Origin: Bog-752 sp963799395 | GTDB taxonomy: Bacteria > Actinomycetota > Thermoleophilia > UBA2241 | Reading direction: 5' to 3' | Assembly (NCBI GenBank): GCA_963799395.1 | Contig: CAWCWZ010000058.1 | Span: 1-12,506 of the forward strand | Length of the DNA: 12,506 nt | Shown here: piece by piece, positions 1-7,011 of the stretch | Layout of the letters: every line of letters begins with the position of its first letter | How positions within the stretch are numbered: the stretch's first letter is position 1 | Made by a program: the position numbers and the translations under genes | Notes under the pieces: model-generated | Databases searched by the model: none | What the model saw: the letters and a program-made list of their open reading frames with translations, nothing else | Told to the model about the DNA's origin: nothing

Positions 1-28
1 CTAGACAGCGACCGCGCGACCTGGGCAG

Positions 29-54
29 GGCGGGTGCGCGAAAGCGCACCCGCC
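29..54 (-). terminator. Strong GC hairpin after the arsC-like gene
   Basis: An 11-bp perfect inverted repeat (29-39 pairs with 44-54) encloses a 4-base loop, GAAA on the plus strand and TTTC on the minus strand. It begins 7 nt beyond the stop codon of the ArsC-like gene. There is no T-run after the stem, so it is not a textbook intrinsic terminator, but a stem this stable directly after a stop is the usual form of a transcript-end or mRNA-stabilising hairpin in high-GC bacteria. What lies beyond position 1 is unknown. Confidence 0.5.
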
Positions 55-61
55 TCCGAGC

Positions 62-529
62 CTACCTGTCGGCGGCGGCGCCCTCGCGGCTCAACGCGAG
101 CACTGGCTTGTAGCGACGCTCGACAAGCCAGCGGCGCACGCGGGCTTCGATCGCGTCGCGCACGTCGCGAAACGCGGCGAGACGCTCTTCGGGGCTGCCG
201 TCGGTCTTCTCGGGGTCTTCGAGAGGCCAGTATTCGCGAGCCCCGACGCCCGGGAACATCGGGCATTCCTTCTCGGCCCGGTCACAGACGGTGATGAGGA
301 ACTCGAACCGCGCCTTCCCCATGAACTCCTGGACCGACTTGGGTCGCTGCTCGGCGATGTCGATCCCGAGTTCCGCCATGGCCGCGATCGCCAGAGGATG
401 GACGTCGCGCGGCGCGGTCCCGGCGCTGAATGCTTCGAAGGCGTCTCCGGCCAGAGTGCGCACGAAGGCTTCGGCCATCTGACTGCGCACGCTGTTGGCG
501 CTGGAGAGAAAGAGGACCTTCTTGACCAC
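62..529 (-). CDS. ArsC-like low-molecular-weight phosphatase fold protein, catalytic Cys replaced by Ser
   Basis: A 155-aa protein of the arsenate reductase / low-molecular-weight tyrosine phosphatase family (thioredoxin-coupled ArsC type). In active members the P-loop is C-T-G-N-S-C-R-S; here residues 9-16 read S-S-A-N-S-V-R-S, so the nucleophilic cysteine (Cys10 in S. aureus ArsC) is Ser9 (codon TCC, 503-505) and the second P-loop Cys is Val14. Asn12, Arg15 and Ser16 of the loop remain. The relay cysteines Cys82 and Cys89 (in V-C-D-R-A-E-K-E-C-P) and the general acid Asp105 (in W-P-L-E-D-P) are all present at the same numbers as in S. aureus ArsC. Length is only slightly above the family norm. 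The GTG start is chosen because AGGAGG lies 5 nt before it. It has its own intergenic region downstream of rpoD. Fold assignment is firm; arsenate reductase activity is doubtful without the nucleophile. Confidence 0.88.
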   Translation of the reverse strand: MVKKVLFLSSANSVRSQMAEAFVRTLAGDAFEAFSAGTAPRDVHPLAIAAMAELGIDIAEQRPKSVQEFMGKARFEFLITVCDRAEKECPMFPGVGAREYWPLEDPEKTDGSPEERLAAFRDVRDAIEARVRRWLVERRYKPVLALSREGAAADR

Positions 530-555
530 GGCTGCCTCCTGACGCTGAACCCGAC

Positions 556-568
556 TAAGATGATCTTA
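556..568 (-). promoter_or_regulatory. AT-rich perfect palindrome, possible -10/operator of the ArsC-like gene
   Basis: TAAGAT-g-ATCTTA is a perfect 6-1-6 palindrome in a very GC-rich surrounding. It lies 27-39 nt upstream of the GTG start of the ArsC-like gene. Read on the minus strand, its first half, TAAGAT, resembles a -10 hexamer and would give a leader of roughly 25 nt. I see no matching -35. The symmetry overlapping a potential -10 suggests a repressor site. ArsR-family repressors often control arsC genes, but no regulator gene is in the window, so its identity is a guess. Confidence 0.4.
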
Positions 569-610
569 CCCACCCCCGAAACGGCCGCCCGTGGCGCCGG
601 GACGTGATGG

Positions 611-637
611 GGTCGGGGGCGGCGGCGCGGCCCGACC
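611..637 (-). terminator. Possible terminator hairpin after rpoD
   Basis: GGTCGGG (611-617) and CCCGACC (631-637) form a 7-bp inverted repeat with a 13-base GC-rich loop, starting 12 nt after the rpoD stop codon. No T-tract follows. The long loop makes this weaker than the other hairpins in the window. Confidence 0.3.
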
Positions 638-648
638 GCTCGGGTCGA

Positions 649-1767
<1,119 letters not shown>

Positions 1768-1942
1768 CGTCTTGCTCCTCACACGAGGCGCCGTGTGCCG
1801 CCGACAGGACGCGCTCCGTCCCGCACCACAGGCCACGGCGTCTTCGAGATCATCATGGGAAGCCGGCGCGATCCCGGCCAGGCATACCGAAGAACTGCGA
1901 ACGGCGGACCCGCGCCCATGCCCGGCGCAGGCGACCGCCTTT

Positions 1943-1970
1943 ACTATAGTACCCGCGAAACGGCCGTCAC
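1943..1970 (-). promoter_or_regulatory. Candidate rpoD promoter (sigma-70 type)
   Basis: On the minus strand GTGACG (1965-1970, 4 of 6 matches to TTGACA) is followed after 16 bp by TATAGT (1943-1948, 5 of 6 matches to TATAAT). The -10 sits in the only AT-rich stretch of the pirin-rpoD gap, inside the self-complementary ACTATAGT. Transcription from here would give rpoD a leader of about 165-170 nt. A promoter this close to consensus suits a sigma factor that could transcribe itself. Experimental start-site data are lacking. Confidence 0.55.
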
Positions 1971-2020
1971 GCCATCCCGGCGCCGTTCCCTGGACGTGCC
2001 GCGCCGACCCCGGCAGCGGC

Positions 2021-2037
2021 GGCGCGGAGACCGCGCC
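2021..2037 (-). terminator. Hairpin after the pirin gene
   Basis: GGCGCGG (2021-2027) and CCGCGCC (2031-2037) form a perfect 7-bp stem with a 3-base loop, starting 18 nt beyond the pirin stop and upstream of the candidate rpoD promoter. No T-run is present. It could separate the pirin transcript from rpoD. Confidence 0.4.
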
Positions 2038-2055
2038 CGAGACCGCGGGAACGCG

Positions 2056-2952
2056 TCAGCCGCCGCGTGCTTCGGTCCAGACGAAGGTGCCGGCCTGCAG
2101 GTCCGAGAGCGCCTGCTGGAGCTCGGCCCGGGTGTTCATCACGAACGGTCCGTAGCGGGCGATGGGCTCGCCGAGGGGCGCGCCCGAGACGAGCAGAAAG
2201 CGCACCGGACTCTCGTAGGCGCGGGTCCGCACTTCGTCGCCGTCGTCGAACACGACGAGACCGGGGGCGCGCACGAGCGAGCCGTCGAGGTCGCCGCGGT
2301 AACCCAGGTCGCCGGCCACCCCGAACTCGCCCTCGCCGCGAAAGACGTAGGCGAAGGCCGAGTGGCCGCGGGGGATCTTCTGGGCGAAGTCAGCGCCGGC
2401 GGCGAGCTCGACGTCGAGGTACTCGGGCTCGGCGTAGATCTCGGTCACCGGGCCGCGCACGCCGTCGGCGGCGCCGGCCACGACGCGCACCCGCGTGCCG
2501 TCGGGACGCTCGACCACGGGGATCTCGGCGGCCGCGATCTCCTGGTAACGCGGCCGCGACATCTTGAGCTTGGCCGGCATGTTGACCCAGAGCTGAAAGC
2601 CGCCCATCCTGCCCTCACGCGGCCGCGGCATCTCCTCGTGCATGATGCCGCCGCCGGCGGTCATCCACTGCACGTCGCCGGGGCCGATCGTGCCGGCGTT
2701 GCCGAGCGTGTCCTTGTGGTCGACCTCGCCGGCGAGCATGTAGGTCACGGTCTCGATGCCACGGTGCGGGTGCAGGGGAAACCCGGCGAGATAGTCGTCC
2801 GGGTCGTCGGACTCGAAGTGGTCGAACAGCAGGAACGGGTCGAGGTAGTCGAGCGCCCAGCCGGCGATGCTGCGCCTGAGACGCACGCCGGCGCCCTCGA
2901 CGACGGGCTGCGGCTCGATCACCCGCGCGACGCGCCTCACCTGAGGCTCCAT
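2056..2952 (-). CDS. Pirin family protein (Fe-dependent bicupin)
   Basis: A 298-aa cytoplasmic bicupin of the pirin family. Characterised members include human pirin (a redox-responsive transcription cofactor) and E. coli YhhW (quercetin 2,3-dioxygenase); most bacterial ones lack an assigned substrate. The N-terminal cupin carries all four iron ligands: H61 and H63 in H-P-H-R-G and H105 and E107 in G-I-M-H-E-E-M-P, matching His56, His58, His101 and Glu103 of human pirin. The segment W-M-T-A-G-G-G-I is typical. The C-terminal half (about 165-285) is the pirin C-terminal cupin. The ATG at 2952 is chosen because AAGGAGG sits 4 nt before it, rather than the open frame to 2988. The predicted selenoprotein gene lies 192 nt upstream on the same strand. 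A strong palindrome lies immediately before the ribosome binding site. Family assignment is certain, biochemical role is not. Confidence 0.95.
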   Translation of the reverse strand: MEPQVRRVARVIEPQPVVEGAGVRLRRSIAGWALDYLDPFLLFDHFESDDPDDYLAGFPLHPHRGIETVTYMLAGEVDHKDTLGNAGTIGPGDVQWMTAGGGIMHEEMPRPREGRMGGFQLWVNMPAKLKMSRPRYQEIAAAEIPVVERPDGTRVRVVAGAADGVRGPVTEIYAEPEYLDVELAAGADFAQKIPRGHSAFAYVFRGEGEFGVAGDLGYRGDLDGSLVRAPGLVVFDDGDEVRTRAYESPVRFLLVSGAPLGEPIARYGPFVMNTRAELQQALSDLQAGTFVWTEARGG

Positions 2953-2962
2953 GGCTCCTCCT

Positions 2963-2987
2963 TGTCGTGCCCCGATGGGGCACAACA
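2963..2987 (-). promoter_or_regulatory. Palindrome before pirin: operator or leader hairpin
   Basis: A near-perfect dyad over 25 bp: TGT-c-GTGCCCC (2963-2973), centre gat (2974-2976), GGGGCAC-a-ACA (2977-2987). Seven inner pairs are perfect and three more follow after one mismatch. Its near edge is about 10 bp before the pirin ATG, immediately beside the AAGGAGG ribosome binding site. It could be an operator, or an RNA hairpin that affects access to the ribosome binding site. I do not recognise it as the consensus of a named regulator. Confidence 0.45.
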
Positions 2988-3002
2988 TGCCCCTCCGCCG
3001 GA

Positions 3003-3018
3003 GCGCCGGAAACGGCGC
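3003..3018. repeat. Small GAAA-loop inverted repeat upstream of pirin
   Basis: GCGCCG-gaaa-CGGCGC is a 6-bp stem with a GAAA loop on the plus strand (TTTC on the minus strand), the same loop as the hairpin at 29-54. It lies about 50 bp upstream of the pirin start and about 127 nt beyond the selenoprotein stop. It could be an end hairpin for the selenoprotein transcript, but the distance is long and short GC dyads are frequent here by chance. Confidence 0.2.
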
Positions 3019-3144
3019 CGGCCGATGGGCGGCACGCCCCGCGGCCCCGTCTACGGCGCCGGGTCGGCCTGCGCCTGAGCCACCTCGACGCGGTTCTTGC
3101 CCCGGGACAGCGCCGCCGAACCGACGCGGGCGAGCGCCGGTCGG

Positions 3145-3861
3145 TCACGGGCGAGCGGCGAACTCGCGCAGAGCCGGCGCGGCGAGACCGGTGTCTTCGA
3201 GCATCGCGAAGGCCGCCTCGATCACCGCCCGCTGGTGTTCCCTATCATCGGGTGATCCCAGCGCGTAGCCGTGCCAGAACGGCACCCACAGGGCGCGCGG
3301 CGGGCACACGACGACCGCGGGCCGGTGCAGGAGCTGCAGCGCCACCGTCGCGATGCCGCGGCGCTCCAGCTCGATGGCCACCAGTCCCACGGACTGGCTG
3401 CACAGCGGTCAGGTGGGCACGAGAAGGGCGGCGTCGACCTGATCGGCGGTCAGCCAGCGAGCGGCCTGGGGCGCCCTCTTGCGGATGGCGCGACCGGTGG
3501 CGGCCATGACGCCGCATAGCGCGAGGTGGCGCTGGCTGAGCTCACCGAGGCGGCTGTCGGCCACCGCCTCGCGCAGGCGCTCGAGGGCGAAGGCGAGGTT
3601 GCGGTCGAGATTGGCGGCGCTCGCGTCGGAACCGCTGCGCGAGCGCGAGAGCAGCTCGGCGGTGGACACGTCGCCGGCGATCGTGCGCAGCAGCGGGTCG
3701 CCCACCCGCACACCGGGATCGGAGCGCTGTCCGCCGTGCGCCAGGCAGACCGAACTCGCGACGAGCGCGAGCCGGCAGTCGGCGAGCGGTCGTCGCAGCG
3801 GCGCGCAGGGCGTCGGGGCGGGGCGTCGGCCCCAAGGCGGCCGGAGATGCTCGAAGACCAT
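3145..3861 (-). CDS. Predicted selenoprotein, glycine/sarcosine/betaine reductase selenoprotein B family (TGA = Sec151)
   Basis: A 238-aa protein read through an in-frame TGA at 3409-3411. The 150 residues before it and the 87 after it are in the same frame and together fit the GrdB-like (PF07355-type) family: an N-terminal R-R-P-L-A-D-C-R-L-A-L-V-A-S-S strand, I-A-G-D-V, L-D-R-N-L-A-F-A-L-E-R-L-R-E, then A-A-L-L-V-P-T-U-P-L-C-S-Q-S-V-G-L, and C-terminal P-P-R-A-L-W-V-P-F with G-S-P-D-D. From my knowledge of the family, the U position is cysteine in many homologues (C-P-L-C), making U151/C154 a redox pair. GrdB proper is longer and works in glycine reductase; short stand-alone members have no proven substrate. 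A SECIS-like hairpin follows the TGA, and the real stop of this gene is also TGA. I take ATG 3861; GTG 3864 is possible, and neither has a strong ribosome binding site. It is divergent from the GGDEF gene and 192 nt upstream of pirin. Confidence 0.82.
3378..3400 (-). promoter_or_regulatory. Bacterial SECIS-like element within the selenoprotein mRNA
   Basis: On the minus strand, 11 nt after the TGA (3411-3409), CCAGTCC-GTG-GGACTGG forms a perfect 7-bp stem with a 3-base loop (arms 3391-3397 and 3381-3387, loop 3388-3390). A G-U pair, one mismatch and further G-C pairing can lengthen the stem. The published bacterial SECIS model, as I recall it, asks for a loop of 3-14 nt with a G in its first two positions, an upper stem of 4-16 bp and 16-37 nt between UGA and loop. 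Here the loop starts with G and the distance is 18 nt. SelB would bind it to insert Sec; selA, selB, selC and selD are not in the window. Confidence 0.7.
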
Positions 3862-3938
3862 CACACGAAGCTGCCGCGAAACATGCGTTGAGCTTACCAG
3901 AGCAGGTCCCGGTCGGGGCCCGCTGCCGGCCGACAGGC

Positions 3939-4020
3939 TTGACAAGCGCCTTCCCGGCGAGCGAAGGTCGGGCATCACGGTCGAGTCAAGTGCGCCGCCT
4001 TGCGCACCGATACCTAGGGT
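3939..4020 (+). promoter_or_regulatory. Weak promoter-like signals before the GGDEF gene
   Basis: The divergent gap 3862-4084 holds an exact TTGACA (3939-3944), itself in the short dyad GCTTG-a-CAAGC, but no convincing -10 at 16-18 bp (best GAAGGT, 3963-3968). Separately TAGGGT (4015-4020), within TACCTAGGGTA, resembles an actinobacterial -10 but lacks a -35 at the right distance. One of these probably marks the promoter, but I cannot decide which. Confidence 0.25.
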
Positions 4021-4084
4021 AGCGGCCCGCCGCGCCGGCAGCGGCCGGTCGAGAGCGGGCAGGGCGCGCGAGGTGCGGAAAGCC

Positions 4085-5803
4085 ATGAAGGACGGCCAGG
4101 CCATCATCGCCGAGATCGGCGCGACGATCGCGTCGACGCTCGAGGTCGGCGACGTCATGGCCACGATCGCCCGCCAGGTCGGTCACGCCTTCGACGTCTA
4201 CTCCTGCGACATCCACCGCTACGACGCCGAGAACGACCTGCTCACCTATCTCGCCTTTTGGGACCTCGAGCTCGACCGCGGCGAAGGGCCCTGGGTCTGC
4301 GAGCCGCACCACCAGGTGAGCCAGCAGGTGACCGGCGAACCCTTCCACCCCGACCTGCGCCCCAGCTTCCTGCCGACCGTGCATGAGGGCAAGATGATCG
4401 AGGTCCACCGCGACGATCCCGATCTTCCACCGGCCGAGGCACGCGAGATGGACCGCTGGAGCGAGAAGTCCACCCTCGACGCGCCGCTCGAGTTCGACGG
4501 CGAGATCATCGGCGTGCTCGGTCTCGTCGAGACGCGTTCCTGCCGGCGCTTCACCGCCGACGAGAGGGAGCTGTTCTCGCAGGTCGCGGTCCTGGCCGCG
4601 ATCGCCATCCGCAACGCCGACCTGTTCGAGCGGCTCGATCAGCAGAACCGTTCGTTGCAGTCGCTCCTCGAGGCGAGCCGTGCCCTGACCTCGACGGTAG
4701 GGCTCGACGAGACCCTGACCGTCATGGCCCGCACGGCGGCCGAGGCGCTGAAGATGCCCGGCTGCGCCATCTACGAGTTCATGGCGGCCGACAACACGCT
4801 CGTCCCGCGCACCTCGTTCGGAGCGGTGACGTTGGAGCCAGCGAACGTCGCCATCCCGCTCCAGGAGCGCTCCGGCGACCGGCAGGCGGTGGAGCGGCGC
4901 GAGATCGTCGTGGAGCGTGTCACCGACACGGCCGTGCCGCCGACCGTCAGAAGCGCCATGGAAGCCGTCGGCGAGCTCACGCACCTGCACGTTCCGCTCA
5001 TCTTCGGCGACCGCATGCTGGGCATGCTGCTCCTCGTCGAGACGTCGAGCGAACGCGAGTTCAGCCCCTACGAGCTCGAGCTGGCGCGCGGCCTCGGCGA
5101 ACACGCCGCCGCCGCCCTGCACGCCGGACGCGCCTACCAGGCCATGCAGATCGAAGCGCTGACGGACGGCCTCACCGGACTCTTCAACTACCGCCATCTG
5201 CGCAACCGCCTCCGTGAGGAGACCGCCCGCTTTCGCCGGTATCGCACACCGCTCTCTCTGATCATGCTCGACGTCGACGACTTCAAGCAGTTCAACGACA
5301 CCTTCGGCCACCAGGCCGGCGACGCGGCGCTGATCGCCATCGCCAAGGTGCTGCGCGACACGCTGCGGACCGACATCGACGTCGTCTGCCGGTACGGCGG
5401 CGACGAGTTCGCCGCCCTCCTGCCCAACACCGCCCTTACGCCCGAGGCCGACCGTTCCGCGGCGGCCAGAACGAGGTCGACGAGCGACCGACCCGCGCCT
5501 CGCGAGGGGCAGGTCGCAAGCCTCGAGAACCTGCGGGCCGAAGGGGCGGCCGCGACCGCGGAGAGGCTGCGAGCGGCCGTCGAGGAACGCGGCCGTCAGG
5601 CGGTCGTACCGCAGCTGCCGCCGGGCCTCACGGTCAGCATCGGCGTATCGTGCGTGATCGACGAACCGCTCACGCCGGACCAGCTCGTCGCGGCCGCCGA
5701 CAAGGCGCTCTACCTGGCCAAACGGCGCGGCCAGAACCGCGTCGAGAGCTACCTGCACGGCGGGGCGAGCGCGGCACCTGCCGACGAGGCTCAAACGTCG
5801 TAG
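4085..5803 (+). CDS. GAF-GAF-GGDEF diguanylate cyclase
   Basis: A 572-aa cytoplasmic signalling protein predicted to make cyclic di-GMP from two GTP. Two GAF sensor domains (about 5-180 and 190-350) precede a GGDEF domain (about 357-558); there is no membrane segment. The active site is R-Y-G-G-D-E-F (436-442), the upstream metal aspartate is D396 in L-D-V-D-D-F-K-Q-F-N-D, and G-H-Q-A-G-D (408-413) is the usual substrate-binding stretch, so activity is expected. The product-inhibition I-site position (R-x-x-D five residues before GGDEF) reads T-D-I-D (429-432), so that feedback is probably lost. About 35-40 extra hydrophilic residues (roughly 452-489) are inserted after G-G-D-E-F-A-A-L-L-P-N-T, before the A-E-R-L-R helix. 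ATG 4085 is chosen because the first GAF begins directly after it, although the ribosome binding site is weak. The ligand of the GAF domains cannot be told. Confidence 0.93.
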   Translation: MKDGQAIIAEIGATIASTLEVGDVMATIARQVGHAFDVYSCDIHRYDAENDLLTYLAFWDLELDRGEGPWVCEPHHQVSQQVTGEPFHPDLRPSFLPTVHEGKMIEVHRDDPDLPPAEAREMDRWSEKSTLDAPLEFDGEIIGVLGLVETRSCRRFTADERELFSQVAVLAAIAIRNADLFERLDQQNRSLQSLLEASRALTSTVGLDETLTVMARTAAEALKMPGCAIYEFMAADNTLVPRTSFGAVTLEPANVAIPLQERSGDRQAVERREIVVERVTDTAVPPTVRSAMEAVGELTHLHVPLIFGDRMLGMLLLVETSSEREFSPYELELARGLGEHAAAALHAGRAYQAMQIEALTDGLTGLFNYRHLRNRLREETARFRRYRTPLSLIMLDVDDFKQFNDTFGHQAGDAALIAIAKVLRDTLRTDIDVVCRYGGDEFAALLPNTALTPEADRSAAARTRSTSDRPAPREGQVASLENLRAEGAAATAERLRAAVEERGRQAVVPQLPPGLTVSIGVSCVIDEPLTPDQLVAAADKALYLAKRRGQNRVESYLHGGASAAPADEAQTS

Positions 5804-5805
5804 TC

Positions 5806-5821
5806 CCGCTCGGGCGAGCGG
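5806..5821. terminator. Hairpin between convergent GGDEF and nucleotidyltransferase genes
   Basis: CCGCTC-gggc-GAGCGG is a 6-bp stem with a 4-base loop, starting 3 nt after the GGDEF stop and 43 nt beyond the stop of the oppositely oriented nucleotidyltransferase gene. It is placed to end transcription from the left and possibly from the right. No T-tract follows on either strand. Confidence 0.4.
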
Positions 5822-5864
5822 TCGTCGCCGACGGCGGTCGCCGGCCTCGCGGGGCCCTCGCGGT

Positions 5865-6734
5865 TCAGGCCGCCGCTTCGGAGCCGCCGGAACTGGTCGC
5901 CGGCGTCGGCGTGCCCTCGCGGTCCTCGACCTCGCGGCGCCACGGCAGACGCGTGCCGGCGCGGGCCCGCAGGCGCCAGCGGATCGGCTTGTCCCGAACC
6001 TCGATGGCCGCCTCGATCGCCGCGACACCCTCGGCGACTCGAGCTCGCTCTCCGGCGGAGAGACCGTACGCGTCGATCCTGCCGCGCACGATCTCCAGGT
6101 TGCTCCGCAGATCGTGGTAGATGCCCCAGTCATGCGCACAGACCCCGGCGAGGTACGCGAGGTCGATCGCGCTGTTGCCACCGGTCCCGTCGAGCGGTAC
6201 GTCCTTGAGAAGGGCGACCACGTCGTGCACGTCCTTCTCGGCCGGCCGGCCGATCTGCAGCTTGGTGATGAGAACGTCGACCGGCGAGATCGCCAGGTCG
6301 TCGATCCCGAGACGGTCGCGCACGTCGACGTCGTGGTCCATGCGCATGACGTCCAGGAAGACGTCGACGTGGTCGACAACCGGCGGCGCCGCGAGAGGCG
6401 GCCCGAGCGGGCGTGGCCTTTTGGCGAAATGGACCCGCGACTCGAGCAGCACCCTCTGCTTCAGGTACTGCAACTGAGAGCCGCCGGTCGCCTGCGACAC
6501 GTAGCGGTTCTCCTCGTAATGCAGCTCGGCGAACACGCGCCCCAGCCGACCGGACTGGCGCGAAAGGCCGACGAGGTCGATGTCCGAGAACTCGCGATCC
6601 ATGAACTCGAGGTCGTGGCAGTAGCGCCGCACCGCGAGGCCGCCGACCAGGCGCAGCGTGAGCCCCCGCCGGCGCGCCGTCTCGATGATCGTCCCGGCCT
6701 CGGCCGTCAGACGATCGGCGAGCCGCTCTTCCAT
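5865..6734 (-). CDS. Nucleotidyltransferase-fold protein of unknown substrate
   Basis: A 289-aa soluble protein. Residues 28-54 carry the nucleotidyltransferase signature: L-R-L-V-G-G-L-A-V, then F-S-D-I-D-L-V, giving G31-G32 and the metal pair D51 and D53. D124 in H-V-D-V-F is the likely third catalytic acid. The segment P-V-D-V-L-I-T-K-L-Q-I (151-161) followed by E-K-D-V-H-D-V-V-A-L-L is arranged as in stand-alone nucleotidyltransferases of the AbiEii/antibiotic-transferase group. The C-terminal third (about 205-260) is helical and charged, and the last 20 residues look disordered. The ATG at 6734 has GGAGG 7 nt before it. It is not adjacent to an antitoxin-like gene: downstream is the convergent GGDEF gene, and upstream a 277-bp gap leads to nadE. 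I do not recognise a named family, and whether it modifies RNA, protein or a small molecule is open. Catalytic residues appear intact. Confidence 0.75.
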   Translation of the reverse strand: MEERLADRLTAEAGTIIETARRRGLTLRLVGGLAVRRYCHDLEFMDREFSDIDLVGLSRQSGRLGRVFAELHYEENRYVSQATGGSQLQYLKQRVLLESRVHFAKRPRPLGPPLAAPPVVDHVDVFLDVMRMDHDVDVRDRLGIDDLAISPVDVLITKLQIGRPAEKDVHDVVALLKDVPLDGTGGNSAIDLAYLAGVCAHDWGIYHDLRSNLEIVRGRIDAYGLSAGERARVAEGVAAIEAAIEVRDKPIRWRLRARAGTRLPWRREVEDREGTPTPATSSGGSEAAA

Positions 6735-7011
6735 GTTCGTCCCTCCTTCTTTGGTCGACCAGTGCGATCGTGTCGAACAAGGCCTGCAGGAGGAGGATGC
6801 CTCGGGAGAGTTCGCGCGCGATGAGCCGGCGGTGAGATTGCGGCGTGGTCGCCGGCCCGGCCTCAGACGTGCCGCCGGCGATCCGTCCGTGAGACCGGAA
6901 CGCCGCTGCGACGCGCCTTCTTCACGACATTCTGACCGTCAAGCAGAGGGTGAGACCGCCGTGGTCGCGGACCTCGTCTGAGCGCCGACGCGAGGGACGG
7001 CCGGCGCGCGG
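6735..7011. other. Intergenic gap between nadE and the nucleotidyltransferase gene
   Basis: This 277-bp gap holds the ribosome binding site of the downstream gene at its left end. On the minus strand a TTGACG occurs near 6940 but has no acceptable -10 at normal spacing. I find no convincing small gene, RNA gene or strong hairpin here. The open frames crossing it are continuations of shadow frames from the flanking genes. Confidence 0.4.

Noticed and set aside
3409..3411. TGA as an ordinary stop that splits two small genes, or as a reassigned Trp/Gly codon
   Set aside because: The flanks are one collinear family protein, and the downstream half has no start signal of its own (its first GTG lies inside the conserved motif). 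TGA is a true stop for other genes in the window, so genome-wide reassignment is excluded.
3986..6379. Long minus-strand open frame of 797 codons opposite the GGDEF gene
   Set aside because: It is antisense to an intact diguanylate cyclase and runs across the convergent gap into the nucleotidyltransferase gene in another frame; an artefact of GC-rich third positions.
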